From: Lachnospiraceae bacterium
Lineage (GTDB): Bacteria; Bacillota; Clostridia; Lachnospirales; Lachnospiraceae
DNA: 64,000 nucleotides
Direction: 5' to 3'
Assembly (NCBI GenBank): GCA_910575475.1
Contig: CAJTGD010000009.1
Span: 106,837 to 170,836 of the forward strand
The notes beneath the pieces were generated by a model, which saw only the letters and a list, made by a program, of their open reading frames with translations, searched no databases and was not told where the DNA came from. Positions 46,318-56,417 of the stretch are shown here, one piece after another. Both the position numbers and the translations under genes were made by a program. How positions within the stretch are numbered: the first letter of the stretch is position 1; every line of letters starts with the position of its first letter.

Positions 46318-49300
46318 TTTCTTTCCCCCTTTCTATAATCGGTAATTTCACTACATAAGACCACTTCTCTCTACCGTTTTTCGAATTCTCAATTGCAAAC
46401 ATCTGATCATAAGATACTTTTCGATACCAGCTTTGGCAGATGTCAAAAATAACTGCCTGTGAGATTCCTTCTCCTACGCGATAAGATTCCGTACTGCTGT
46501 TTTTTTCAATTTTTTCTTTTTCCTTTTCTTCCACATTATTAGAAATACACAAGCAATCGCCTTCTACATAAATAGTCACTATGCTGTCATCTCCACCCTT
46601 ATTTCCTCCATGTCTCTTTGCATTTTGAAAGATTGCCAGAAAAAGGGTTCTCAATACATCTGGTTCAGGTGTTTTATCTTCCTTATCTGCCCCCTTCCTT
46701 ATCTTTCTTTTCATCAACTCATCTTCCCCATATATATTTATCTTTAAGTCCCATATGATTGATACTGCCTGAATCGTTTTTTTCTCACCGTTCCAAAACT
46801 CCTCAAACTGCATATTTCTAGAAGACATGTAGTCTTTTCCTTTGCCTCCAAGAACCTGTGAATTCATAAATCCAATCATACTGTTTATCAACAGTTCAAA
46901 ATACTTTCTATAATAGCCTTTATCAGCTTTATCCTTTTTTTCGTATTCTTTACTACAGATTAATTTAACCAATTCCTGAAATTGTGTTATCAACGACTCC
47001 ATTTCCGAGTGTCCTACAGCTCTGGACTTTAACATCTGCTGTTTATAAAAAAGATTATCTGTCCAATTCTGTAAAAGGGTACTACCTGACAAATTTAAGA
47101 TTTTCCAGATTTTGCTCCGAAAGATCAACAGATTTTTCAATGAATGCAATATCATTCCTTCATCTTTAATTTCAAATGAAAAGAGCAAATAAATAATTGA
47201 TGTTCCACCATGTCCTGCATCCAGTTCATCATAAAATTTCAACAAAATCCATTTCTGCCCTTTTTCCCTTGTACAGATTGCATAAGTATCTTTTTCAAAA
47301 TGCTTATTCTCTTTCATGAATTCCTGCAATTGCTGCTCTCTATTTTCCATACGCCGAATATCCGTGCTTTTTCCAAAACCCAGAGCTATATATTTGTCTG
47401 ATTCATTTTGATCCTTATACGGAACAATAATTTCTCCGTCCATTGCCCTACTTGCGTCTTTCAGATATTCCAACATCTCAGAAAATTTGTTTTTTAGCTT
47501 TTCCTCATTCTCCGGCTCATCATCTAACTCTGCCCTGGAGAACTTCCATTCATTAAAAATCTTTTGATACAATAACTGAAACCGAACCATCCCTTCCAGT
47601 TTTCTTACCTCAGGAGACGAAGTAAATTTCACAATCTTATCTCTATCGTCAATCTCAACCATCTTATGAAAATAAAGATACTGTATAAAATTGTCGAAAT
47701 AGTAATTATCATTTAATACATTTTTGAAATTTTCTTCCGTATATTCCATGCCGCTGGTAAAACGATCCGCAAGATATTCAATTCCATAATCTGCCAGCTT
47801 TGTATTCTCTAAATATACATTCCTTTTGAACGCCGTATATTCATCCTCTCCGGCCAGAGATATGATCTCTTTTTCCGAAATATCCTCCTGCTGGTATTCT
47901 TCGTCATACAGCAATAGGTACTCCAGGAACAAACCTTTCGCGAAATCATTACTCTGTCCCACAAGCTGTTTGATTCTGTTTAAGTAGTTTTTCGCAAAAT
48001 CCAAATGAATGCTTTCATCTTTTATGTTCATACAGAATTCCATAATCTGATTCATACTCTGTTTTCTAATAATATAGTTTGACTCTAATTCAGCTAATCT
48101 ATTCAGCAAAATTGTGATTATTTTTATTCTGTTTTCCACATTATACCATAGATGTCGCAAAATATCATCTATTTTTTCTGTACTCGACGGCTCTGATTCC
48201 TGCAGTAAGGTGTCCAGCATTTTCAGCATAAGTTCAAAGACAGCCTCCTTTTCTTCCTTACGGAAAGTCATGAATGGACGTCCTAATACTTTTAGAACTG
48301 CAACCAATTCTTCGAAATCTCTGTCTACATTTTCTGGAAACAGCTTATCTACGATTTCCTGCTTGATTTCCTCGCGGCTGGCAATGTCACACAAAACATC
48401 CAAAAGCTTTTTTGCTTTATGTGACATGATCATATACTGCTCTGCCCGTTGTTGACGTAAAGGATCCCTTTTTTCCTGTCCAATTGTTTCAACTGGTTTA
48501 CATTTTATATTATCACGTTTATTCTTCCAATACTTATAAACTTCATTTAACGAAGCCTGTTCAGCCAATATATTCCATTCATCGTACTTTTTACACAAAA
48601 CACAGGCATCAGAATTCACTCTCATAGAAGAAATATTTAAATTAAAATATGCCATAAAATAATTTATATCTTCAATGTAATTTTTGACAGAGGAATTTGA
48701 CATCCGGTTGAGCAGCAATACAATGCTTTTAAATATATGAATCTGAACTTTGCTGTCAGCTTTTTCTTCAATCAGTGAACTCATCAGACTTTTCATACGA
48801 AAATATGTGTGGCCTGAAATAATGGTATCATCTACAAAATGAAAATTAATGAATGATTTTTCGTCATCCTGGCACAGGTTATCATACAGTTGCTGTACAG
48901 AACTGTACTTTGTCTTTACATTCATCCTGAACTCTTTATCCACATCAAAATGAAGAACTAAAGCGGCATTGCTGAACAGATATTCATTTACCTCTTCTAC
49001 AAATGCAGTATTGCTGAAATGGAGCGGCGCTACAATAATATCATACACTTTACATTCTACTGCGGGAAATAAATCCTTTTTTTCTTCCAGCCATTCCTGG
49101 ACATTTTTTCTGATATCCGGAAAGTCCCATAATTTTTCTGTAGAAAAGTAATAGCTAAAGTGATTCCCATTACGTTCCACATGATCATATACAAGAAATT
49201 TGGACAACTCTTTCAATTTTTCTAATTCTTTTTCAGATACATCCAGATTGCTCCTATCTGCATTTCTCTTTCGAATTCCAATTGCATGCATAGGCACTAC

Positions 49301-52243
49301 AGATGCTTTACTTGTCTCCACCAACGGCACTTCTTTTGTATAATCCTTTTCTGGGAAACAGGCTTTGCACCTTAATGGATGTTTCCATTCAGAAATTACT
49401 TCTGTGTAAAATTTCATTTTTTCCTGATCTATTTTTGAAATGATTACATTTTTTTCTTTTGTACTCTTTTCCCAATAATTATTTTTTTCATTTCCTTCCT
49501 TATCTGATATCAAAATAATCCCGTAATTTAATACCGTATCAAGATGATAATCCTTATATCTCTTATCGCCTTTTTTCTCCAATGCATCTCTAATCGTTCT
49601 CTCCAGAAAACCTGAAACCTTTATATGTGTAGTCATCGTGGAATTAATCGGCACAATGATTACAAACTGATAATCTTTACATTGTACAAAATCAACACGG
49701 CCTCTGAATTTTCCAATAGCCTTCTGCTCATAAATCAAATACTCTGTCTTTATATCTGAGCAGGCAAGCATATTACAAAGCTCACTCAACAGCATTTCCG
49801 AATAATTTTCATATCCCACTAAGATTAACGACTTTCGTTTATCAATCTCTTTATTCAATTCCAGAAAGAGCCAATACGCAAAACGCGATGTATAATAGTT
49901 GTTATGGAACATCAGTTCGGCTTCATAAAACGTTCTCACGTGGATTTTTGATCCAATTCTTACATGGAGTCCATTTATTTTGCATCCAAACTTTTCTGAC
50001 TGTACATCCTGCTTTAATGTATTCTGCAGACTCCGTTCAAATAATGTCATTTCCCCTTTATTATATTCAAGCATATCAAATGGTGCTATGCTGACAACGC
50101 CATTCGGCGTTATCCCCATTTTGTGCTTTTTCAGCATTCTCTTAAGAGTCTTCAAACAGTTTGGATGGATACATCGGGCAAATGCTAGCTTTTCAGTACT
50201 CCCAATCGCTTCCCCTAAATTTGTCCCTGTAATGAGAAATTCTTCCCCCTCCTTCTGCCCACTCATAAAAATCTGAATTCCTTTCATAAAAGGATTACAT
50301 CCCTGCTTGTCATAAAATAATGCCATTATCCTTGTAATTTCTACAAAATGTGACTGGGTACACTCTGTTATCATAATGTAGCATTTGTGTCCTTGTGGTC
50401 TTTGAGTAATATAGAGTATAATGGTTTTACAGAACAATTCAACCATAGTCAGAGCGATATTCTCTGCCGAAAAATGAATAATCTCATTATCTTCTTTTTG
50501 CTTCAAGCTTTTCTTAAGCCTTATGGTCAATTCCTGAATGGTCTTCTCCTTTTTTTCTTGAAAAGACATTATCCCGCCCTTTTGCACTTCACGGAATACA
50601 TTCATACAATAATCTGTTGTAAAATCAATTGTTTTTTTCAATTTTGGTATACTAAAATTCTCCAAAAGATTGTTTGTATAATCAATATTTACATTGAGTG
50701 ATATATTTTGCATAACAGGTTGTTTCCTGAATGGTAAAAGAATATCATACTGCGTTCCAGGTATTCCGAGTTCCGAAAGAACATCTCTCTTTGTATTAAT
50801 TGAGCTGTAAAATTCTTCACTCCAATCTATCTGATATTTCTCCTGACTTCTTACCCTGAAATATCCTTCATAGCAAAGAACCAGCGATTCAAACACCTGA
50901 ATTCCATAATGATGAACTACATTTTCCGATATAGAATTATAATCTTGCCAAAACTGCCTGGGTCCTGTATATTGCGATGATCCAAAAAAGGATTTAACTG
51001 TCAATTTATTGGCTCGATTTTCGATTTTCTTATAGATATACTTATTGTCTTCTGATGCATGTTCTTTTCTTTTTTTGAAATTTTTAAAGAACTGATTTGG
51101 TATTGCACAGTGTGAATAATCTGCAACTTTCATTTCCAAATAATTCTCAGCTTGTTCCGCTTCTTTCCCTTTATTCATATATCCCGGATAATTTCCTTCG
51201 AGATATTCTTTACTTCTTCCTGAACTGTTATTGTGAATACGAAAACAAAAATATCCTCTTCGCTTTTCTGAATGGTAAATATTTTCAAGAATTTGAAGAA
51301 GTCCTTCTGCCATATCCCTTGCATCAAAAATTTCCTGCTCTATCTGCATCATAAAATCAGCTTCGCTATTTTTCAAAAAGTAATCCGATAAGCAAAAAAT
51401 ATACATCGCGAGTAAGGACATATCTTTTACACGTTCAAATAATTCTTTAGATTTCCATAGTTCATATCTCTTTTCGACAAACTCTATATGTGTTAGCTCC
51501 CGATCCTCCCCAGTGCAAAAACATTCTGAAAAAATATTCATTAACCAGACATCATGATCAAATTTATCTACATTCATATCATCTAAATGTCTATTCCGCA
51601 ACAGTCTTGGGCAAATATGCGGCAGAAAATAATTTTTTCTATACACATATTCGCTTCCTACCCGTACCTTCTTATATATTTTTATCAAAAATGTATGTAC
51701 CGACTGGCGCCAGTATGCTACAGATTCACTATCCTCATCAATCGTATAAATAGGAGAAAAACGTCTAATAGCTCTGTTAGTTCCTTTACTCACTTTTCTG
51801 TAATTATGATCCTTCAAGACATAATAGCTTTTTATTATTCCCGTATGTAAAATAACAGAAAGTAAATCTTTTATATTAGCCAAAACTTTTGGTTGTATAG
51901 TTTTTATACAAAGAATAGCTTTCCCGTTCAATTCTTCATTTGCCAAACAAAAATAAATAATATTTACTATATCATTTTCATTTGAACAATCTACACAAAA
52001 TACATACTGAAATTCATCCTCATGGTTTATCTGAGAAGGTCTATCATAAGAACTCTTGTCCATTTTTTCCATAACCGTCTCAATAGACAATTTTTTCTCG
52101 GAATAATAGTATTCTACTGTCCTCAAAAATTCTCTTTCCGAAATATCATTTATCTGTCCACTTAAAATAGCTTCGATAGCCTGTAGACATTTTACATAGT
52201 CATCCTGCTGATTCGCAATGCTAAATCTCATCGTCCAGTACAT
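46304..52243 (-). CDS. Giant 1979-residue protein with two HATPase regions and a phosphoribosyltransferase-like motif
   Basis: I do not recognise the whole protein. Residues about 300-505 look like a histidine-kinase-type ATPase: ENIYHSEKRRGYFCFRIHNN (N-box near Asn321), SENVVHHYGIQVFESLV and GIPGTQYDILLPF. Around 760-820 comes VRIGSKIHVRTFYEAELMF and SLILVGYENYSEML, then a Cys pair CKAC near 957. At 1137-1146 VDDTIISGHT is a near-perfect PRPP-binding loop of type I phosphoribosyltransferases, followed by CVLC near 1212. A helical stretch follows, and a second HATPase lies at about 1855-1970 (FQNAKRHGG, CISNNVE, GEGISQAVI). No signal or membrane segment, so cytoplasmic. The ATG has AAGGGGG six bases upstream. 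Its neighbours are a receiver and a DUF2971 protein. Confidence 0.75.
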   Translation of the reverse strand: MYWTMRFSIANQQDDYVKCLQAIEAILSGQINDISEREFLRTVEYYYSEKKLSIETVMEKMDKSSYDRPSQINHEDEFQYVFCVDCSNENDIVNIIYFCLANEELNGKAILCIKTIQPKVLANIKDLLSVILHTGIIKSYYVLKDHNYRKVSKGTNRAIRRFSPIYTIDEDSESVAYWRQSVHTFLIKIYKKVRVGSEYVYRKNYFLPHICPRLLRNRHLDDMNVDKFDHDVWLMNIFSECFCTGEDRELTHIEFVEKRYELWKSKELFERVKDMSLLAMYIFCLSDYFLKNSEADFMMQIEQEIFDARDMAEGLLQILENIYHSEKRRGYFCFRIHNNSSGRSKEYLEGNYPGYMNKGKEAEQAENYLEMKVADYSHCAIPNQFFKNFKKRKEHASEDNKYIYKKIENRANKLTVKSFFGSSQYTGPRQFWQDYNSISENVVHHYGIQVFESLVLCYEGYFRVRSQEKYQIDWSEEFYSSINTKRDVLSELGIPGTQYDILLPFRKQPVMQNISLNVNIDYTNNLLENFSIPKLKKTIDFTTDYCMNVFREVQKGGIMSFQEKKEKTIQELTIRLKKSLKQKEDNEIIHFSAENIALTMVELFCKTIILYITQRPQGHKCYIMITECTQSHFVEITRIMALFYDKQGCNPFMKGIQIFMSGQKEGEEFLITGTNLGEAIGSTEKLAFARCIHPNCLKTLKRMLKKHKMGITPNGVVSIAPFDMLEYNKGEMTLFERSLQNTLKQDVQSEKFGCKINGLHVRIGSKIHVRTFYEAELMFHNNYYTSRFAYWLFLELNKEIDKRKSLILVGYENYSEMLLSELCNMLACSDIKTEYLIYEQKAIGKFRGRVDFVQCKDYQFVIIVPINSTMTTHIKVSGFLERTIRDALEKKGDKRYKDYHLDTVLNYGIILISDKEGNEKNNYWEKSTKEKNVIISKIDQEKMKFYTEVISEWKHPLRCKACFPEKDYTKEVPLVETSKASVVPMHAIGIRKRNADRSNLDVSEKELEKLKELSKFLVYDHVERNGNHFSYYFSTEKLWDFPDIRKNVQEWLEEKKDLFPAVECKVYDIIVAPLHFSNTAFVEEVNEYLFSNAALVLHFDVDKEFRMNVKTKYSSVQQLYDNLCQDDEKSFINFHFVDDTIISGHTYFRMKSLMSSLIEEKADSKVQIHIFKSIVLLLNRMSNSSVKNYIEDINYFMAYFNLNISSMRVNSDACVLCKKYDEWNILAEQASLNEVYKYWKNKRDNIKCKPVETIGQEKRDPLRQQRAEQYMIMSHKAKKLLDVLCDIASREEIKQEIVDKLFPENVDRDFEELVAVLKVLGRPFMTFRKEEKEAVFELMLKMLDTLLQESEPSSTEKIDDILRHLWYNVENRIKIITILLNRLAELESNYIIRKQSMNQIMEFCMNIKDESIHLDFAKNYLNRIKQLVGQSNDFAKGLFLEYLLLYDEEYQQEDISEKEIISLAGEDEYTAFKRNVYLENTKLADYGIEYLADRFTSGMEYTEENFKNVLNDNYYFDNFIQYLYFHKMVEIDDRDKIVKFTSSPEVRKLEGMVRFQLLYQKIFNEWKFSRAELDDEPENEEKLKNKFSEMLEYLKDASRAMDGEIIVPYKDQNESDKYIALGFGKSTDIRRMENREQQLQEFMKENKHFEKDTYAICTREKGQKWILLKFYDELDAGHGGTSIIYLLFSFEIKDEGMILHSLKNLLIFRSKIWKILNLSGSTLLQNWTDNLFYKQQMLKSRAVGHSEMESLITQFQELVKLICSKEYEKKDKADKGYYRKYFELLINSMIGFMNSQVLGGKGKDYMSSRNMQFEEFWNGEKKTIQAVSIIWDLKINIYGEDELMKRKIRKGADKEDKTPEPDVLRTLFLAIFQNAKRHGGNKGGDDSIVTIYVEGDCLCISNNVEEKEKEKIEKNSSTESYRVGEGISQAVIFDICQSWYRKVSYDQMFAIENSKNGREKWSYVVKLPIIERGKENDTL

Positions 52244-52324
52244 CTCTTTCCCCCTTGTAGTTTATGCAAAAATTTGAACTGCCCTCATAAAACATTTAAA
52301 TTTCTAACTATAAAATAATAATTT

Positions 52325-52363
52325 AAAAAAACAACAAAACTCCTTGAATTACTCAAGAAATTT
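52325..52363 (-). promoter_or_regulatory. Terminator-like hairpin in the leader of the giant-gene operon
   Basis: On the minus strand an 11-bp stem with two G-U pairs and a GTAAT loop (52337-52363) is followed by TGTTGTTTTTTT. It lies between the likely promoter and the start codon and could attenuate the operon. Confidence 0.45.
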
Positions 52364-52399
52364 CATTGTCTATACCAAAAAACATTTGCCACTAATAAA

Positions 52400-52428
52400 A
52401 TAATAGCATATCCCGAAAATTTCTACAA
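52400..52428 (-). promoter_or_regulatory. Probable promoter of the giant-gene operon
   Basis: On the minus strand TTGTAG (52423-52428) and TATTAT (52400-52405) with 17-base spacing and a TG extended -10. The leader to the ATG at 52243 is about 150 bases. The gap 52244-52556 otherwise holds only the hairpin and the terminator listed separately. Confidence 0.55.
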
Positions 52429-52498
52429 TATTAAATTCTACATTAAATAAAAAGTCACTAAAAATCATTTATCTTCTCTTTGGACAAAAAAGTAAAAT

Positions 52499-52544
52499 AT
52501 CCCCCGGACAACCAGACATAATTCCATGTCCGACCATCCGGGAT
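52499..52544 (-). terminator. Rho-independent terminator of the LtaS-like gene
   Basis: A two-part hairpin on the minus strand (CCCGGA with TCCGGG, then GGACAT with ATGTCT) followed by TATTTTACTTTTTT, just after the stop at 52557. Confidence 0.8.
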
Positions 52545-52556
52545 GAAATTTTTCTT

Positions 52557-54404
52557 CTACTCCACCTCCTCCAGCACGCCCCCCAGCAGCACCATCGTTC
52601 CATCCTCCAGAACAGCATACACATCGATATGATATACTCCTGTCTTGTACCCGAAGCCGGCAATACTGATATCCATCACATAATTTCCTTCTTCATTCTG
52701 TCCTGCCTGCATCCACTGGAGATCGCTCTGATCCTCCTCAGCCCATACAGCCACGTTCATGGCCATAATGTCTTCTTCCAGATTCCGGATGTCGGAGATC
52801 GTCAGAGGCAGGATCCCGGTCATCGCATCATACTCTGCCACTGTAAGCTGTGCTTCCGGCACTTCCACCTTCGGAGGCTCCGTCTTGGGCACTGCTTTGA
52901 TATAGGATGTCAGGTCTTCCATGAACTTTGACTTTCTGCTCAGTTCTTTCTCTACCCAGTCACGCTGGTACTTCTCTGTCAGTGTCCACTCGCCAGAGAA
53001 CAGATTGGTGCCCAATCCCAGGCGGTTTCCCTCGATCTCCGCACCCAGGCTTGCCAGAGTGGTGGGATAATAGTCGTATGTGGTGTAGTTCCTGTACACA
53101 TCCGGCTTCTGCACTTCCGCAGCCGGATTGATGTAGGCTGTGTACACCTTTCTGGCATAATCATAGTCCACGTCCTCGCAGAAATCGCTGTCCATCGTAG
53201 GATGGTCGCCTGCAAGCACGATGGTCGTATTCTCGTAAAAATCCTGCCTCTGGATCCATCTTACGAACTCTGTCACCATCCTGCTGGAACATGCCATTAC
53301 ATTGGCATACTGATTGCCTCTGAATTCATCCCTGCAGCGCCCACAGACATAGCCATCCTCCCTGTGGGTATCCACAGTCAGGATCGTCAGATTAAAAGGC
53401 TCATCCTGTTCCGCAAGTGTACGCAGCTCTCTTTTTGCAAATTGAAAGAGCCGTTTGTCTTCATATCCCCACCATACACGGTATCCCTCCGGGATCATCT
53501 TCTCACTGGCCGCATAGTTGTAATCGTGTATGGTAAAATCTCCGTGTCCGGAAAAGAGAAGCCTTCTCCCGCCGAATGTGGCGTCAGAGCCGATCAGCAG
53601 AGTCTGGGAGTAGCCTGCCTGCTGGAGGATATCCCCCAGGGTCGTAGTTCCGGCGAAAAAGGAGTCCTGAGTATTCATTTCGTTATTTTCCAGCGGGATG
53701 GACAGGGGCAGGCCTGCGGACTGTGCAAACATCGCCGCAACCGTCCAGGTGGTCTGAGGCATGGAATATCCGCCGTTCAGGATGGTCTCTGAGCCGGAAA
53801 AATCCTCATATTCCTGCGCCAGCTCTGTCAACTCCGGAATGCAGCTTTTCTCAAATGCGCCGCCGTTTTCCTCGTCGGTATAGGTCACCTCCATGGACTC
53901 AAGGTAAATGTAGATCAGGTTCCTTTTCTTCTCCGGGAAACGGATCTCCACATCATTTGCATCCACGTAATTGTCGTCAATAAATGTAGAATAGGTGCTC
54001 TGATTCTCCGAATAATTCGCAAGATCCAGCCTGACCCATGTCATATTCAGAAAGTACCCTGCAAGCGCAGCAGAGCAGACTATGATCCCGGCCATAGCCG
54101 CATGATATAACTTTTTTCGTTTACGCAGAACGATCATCAGTACGAAAATAAGAATCAGCGCCAGCACTGTGCTTGGTACGCAGTACTCCACATATTCCAT
54201 GATGATCTCGGTGCTGGTGCCCTCCATCGGAGAATTGATATGATATACCAGTTCGTCCATGGTCAGATGGCTCCACGTAGCAAACATCCACCGGATACTG
54301 TTGCTCAGAAGGACAGCGCCGACCCCCAGCAGAAGAACAAGCGCAGCCTCGAAAAAGTACAAAATACCTTTGATCACCTTAACAAACACACTTTTCGCAT
54401 TCAT
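52557..54404 (-). CDS. LTA synthase family sulfatase-fold protein with C-terminal Bsp-like domain
   Basis: Alkaline-phosphatase-fold glycerol- or phospho-transferase of the LtaS family, acting outside the cell. N-terminal membrane helices are at about residues 13-35, 77-93 and 102-119. The catalytic domain carries IYIYLESME (metal Glu169), GGYSMPQTTWTVAAM (nucleophile Thr218 or Thr219), VDTHREDGY and LAGDHPTMDSDF. Only three helices and a moderate length fit the Lachnospiraceae LtaS-like group. Residues 525-615 (TGILPLTISDIRN to VLEDGTMVLLGG) resemble the GBS Bsp-like repeat seen in choline- and wall-associated proteins, an unusual addition. It directly follows glmS by 13 bases. Confidence 0.87.
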   Translation of the reverse strand: MNAKSVFVKVIKGILYFFEAALVLLLGVGAVLLSNSIRWMFATWSHLTMDELVYHINSPMEGTSTEIIMEYVEYCVPSTVLALILIFVLMIVLRKRKKLYHAAMAGIIVCSAALAGYFLNMTWVRLDLANYSENQSTYSTFIDDNYVDANDVEIRFPEKKRNLIYIYLESMEVTYTDEENGGAFEKSCIPELTELAQEYEDFSGSETILNGGYSMPQTTWTVAAMFAQSAGLPLSIPLENNEMNTQDSFFAGTTTLGDILQQAGYSQTLLIGSDATFGGRRLLFSGHGDFTIHDYNYAASEKMIPEGYRVWWGYEDKRLFQFAKRELRTLAEQDEPFNLTILTVDTHREDGYVCGRCRDEFRGNQYANVMACSSRMVTEFVRWIQRQDFYENTTIVLAGDHPTMDSDFCEDVDYDYARKVYTAYINPAAEVQKPDVYRNYTTYDYYPTTLASLGAEIEGNRLGLGTNLFSGEWTLTEKYQRDWVEKELSRKSKFMEDLTSYIKAVPKTEPPKVEVPEAQLTVAEYDAMTGILPLTISDIRNLEEDIMAMNVAVWAEEDQSDLQWMQAGQNEEGNYVMDISIAGFGYKTGVYHIDVYAVLEDGTMVLLGGVLEEVE

Positions 54405-54417
54405 TTTTTTCTTTTGC

Positions 54418-56244
54418 TCACTCCACCGTCACAGATTTTGCCAGATTCCTTGGCTTATCTACATCGCATCCTTTTCCGACCGATATATAATATCCGAACA
54501 GCTGCAGCGGGATGATCGCCAGAGAATTGGTAAAATACCGGTTTGTCTCCGGAATGTAGATCACATAATCCGCCGCCCGCTTCACTTCGTCATTTCCTTC
54601 ATTTGTCACCGCCAGCACAAAAGCGCCCCTGGTCCTGACCTCTACCATATTGCTTATCATCTTTTTATACAGCTTCTCCTGTGTCAGCACCGCCGCCACA
54701 AGCGTTCCCTCTTCGATCAGGGAGATTGTGCCGTGCTTGAGTTCCCCTGCCGCATAAGCCTCTGAATGGATATAGGAGATCTCTTTGAGCTTCAGAGAGC
54801 CTTCCAGGGAGATCGCATAGTCGATCCCTCTGCCGATGAAAAACACGTCTCTTGCTGCCAGATACCGGTTCGCGAACTTCTGGATCCGGTTTTTGTTATT
54901 CAAAAGCATTTCCACCTGATCCGGGATCCGCTTCAGATCCTCCATATACTGCGCCAGCTCCACGTCTGTGACCGTCCCCCGTACCTGGGCGAACTTCATG
55001 GCAAGGAGATACAGCGCGATCAGCTGGCAGGAATAGGCCTTGGTCGTCGCCACCGCGATCTCCGGTCCGGCCCATGTATACATCACATTATCCGCTTCTC
55101 TTGCGATGGAGCTTCCCACCACATTCACGATCCCCAGCACCTTTGCCCCCCGTTCCCTGGAATCCCGCAGAGCGGCGAGAGAGTCTGCTGTTTCACCGGA
55201 CTGGCTGATGATCACGATCAGCGTACCGTCCTCGATCAGCGGGTCCCGATACCGGTATTCCGAAGCGAGATCAACCTCCACCGGAATCCGCGCCATACCC
55301 TCCAGCACGTATTTTCCTGTCACGCCCGCATGGTAAGCGGAACCGCAGGCTACGATCATCAGCTTCCGGATACTCCGTATTTCCTCGTCCGACATCTCCA
55401 GCTCGTCTATGACCACCCTTCCGTCCTTGAACCTGGGAGAGAAGGTATCTGTGATCGCCTTCGGCTGCTCATACATCTCTTTCAGCATAAAATGCTCATA
55501 GCCGCCCTTTTCCGCGGCATCCACATCCCAGTCAATATGTGTGGATTCCTTTTCTATGGATTCCTCATCTACATTGAAGAACTCCATGGAATCCTGCTTC
55601 ATGCGGACGATCTCTTCATTTTCAATAAAATAAACATCTCTTGTATATTTCAGAACAGCAGGCACATCGGAGGCAATGATGCATCCGTCCTTTGCGTGTC
55701 CCACGATCAGAGGGCTGTCCTTACGCACCGCATAAAGCTCCTCCGGATGATCCTTAAATAAGATCCCAAGGGCATAGGAGCCCTCCATCCGGTGCATGAT
55801 CTTGACGATCGCCTGCAGAGGGTTCCCCTGATAATAATAATCCAGGAGATGCGCGATCACTTCCGTATCCGTATCGGAAATAAACTGATATCCTTTTTCA
55901 GTAAGCTTCTTTTTCAGCTTCAGGTAGTTCTCTATGATTCCATTATGCACGACTACGATGCTCTGCTCTGCGTTGAAATGCGGATGCGCATTCACATCTG
56001 ACGGCTCCCCGTGTGTCGCCCAGCGGGTATGCCCGATCCCGGTATGTCCCGGAAAGATCTCTCCGTCATGCGTCAGCTCGCTGAGCACCTTCAGTCTTCC
56101 CTTTGCCTTCTTCATCCGGATATTTTTACCGTCATAGACCGCGATCCCTGCCGAATCATATCCTCTGTATTCCAGCTTGCCCAGCCCGTCCAGCAGGATC
56201 GGAGCAGCCGGCCGCTCCCCTACATATCCAACTATTCCACACAT
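54418..56244 (-). CDS. glmS: Glutamine-fructose-6-phosphate aminotransferase (isomerizing)
   Basis: Makes glucosamine-6-phosphate, the first step to UDP-GlcNAc for peptidoglycan and capsule. The 608-residue product begins MCGIVGYVGER, with the catalytic Cys next to Met and RGYDSAGIAVY. The glutaminase domain (about 1-230) is followed by two SIS sugar-isomerase domains (VACGSAYHAGVTGKY, VIISQSGETADSLAAL, FFIGRGIDYAISLEGSLKLK) and ends KPRNLAKSVTVE. The upstream extension of the open frame is rejected because AAAGGAG lies six bases before the ATG at 56244. No glmS ribozyme was recognised in the short leader. Confidence 0.97.
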   Translation of the reverse strand: MCGIVGYVGERPAAPILLDGLGKLEYRGYDSAGIAVYDGKNIRMKKAKGRLKVLSELTHDGEIFPGHTGIGHTRWATHGEPSDVNAHPHFNAEQSIVVVHNGIIENYLKLKKKLTEKGYQFISDTDTEVIAHLLDYYYQGNPLQAIVKIMHRMEGSYALGILFKDHPEELYAVRKDSPLIVGHAKDGCIIASDVPAVLKYTRDVYFIENEEIVRMKQDSMEFFNVDEESIEKESTHIDWDVDAAEKGGYEHFMLKEMYEQPKAITDTFSPRFKDGRVVIDELEMSDEEIRSIRKLMIVACGSAYHAGVTGKYVLEGMARIPVEVDLASEYRYRDPLIEDGTLIVIISQSGETADSLAALRDSRERGAKVLGIVNVVGSSIAREADNVMYTWAGPEIAVATTKAYSCQLIALYLLAMKFAQVRGTVTDVELAQYMEDLKRIPDQVEMLLNNKNRIQKFANRYLAARDVFFIGRGIDYAISLEGSLKLKEISYIHSEAYAAGELKHGTISLIEEGTLVAAVLTQEKLYKKMISNMVEVRTRGAFVLAVTNEGNDEVKRAADYVIYIPETNRYFTNSLAIIPLQLFGYYISVGKGCDVDKPRNLAKSVTVE

Positions 56245-56273
56245 ATGCTTCTCCTTTTGCTTCATTCCTCAAA

Positions 56274-56312
56274 ATCCGGCAAAAATGTACCTGTAGGCAC
56301 ACCCTGCCGGAT
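56274..56312 (-). terminator. Hairpin terminator after the cohesin-domain gene
   Basis: ATCCGGCA (56274-56281) and TGCCGGAT (56305-56312) form an 8-bp stem; TTTTGAGG follows on the minus strand. It lies between the cohesin gene and glmS. Confidence 0.6.
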
Positions 56313-56417
56313 CCTTTTCTCTGTCGGGCCAGTGCAGCGAATCATTCTGCATAAACAATGCTGCTATAGATTCTTCACTTACTCCCGGCAATCTCTCTTA
56401 CCATATTTCGTCCCGGA

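Noticed and set aside
54766..55761. Plus-strand open frame of 331 codons opposite glmS
   Set aside because: Antisense shadow of glmS; His/Arg-rich composition without recognisable motifs.
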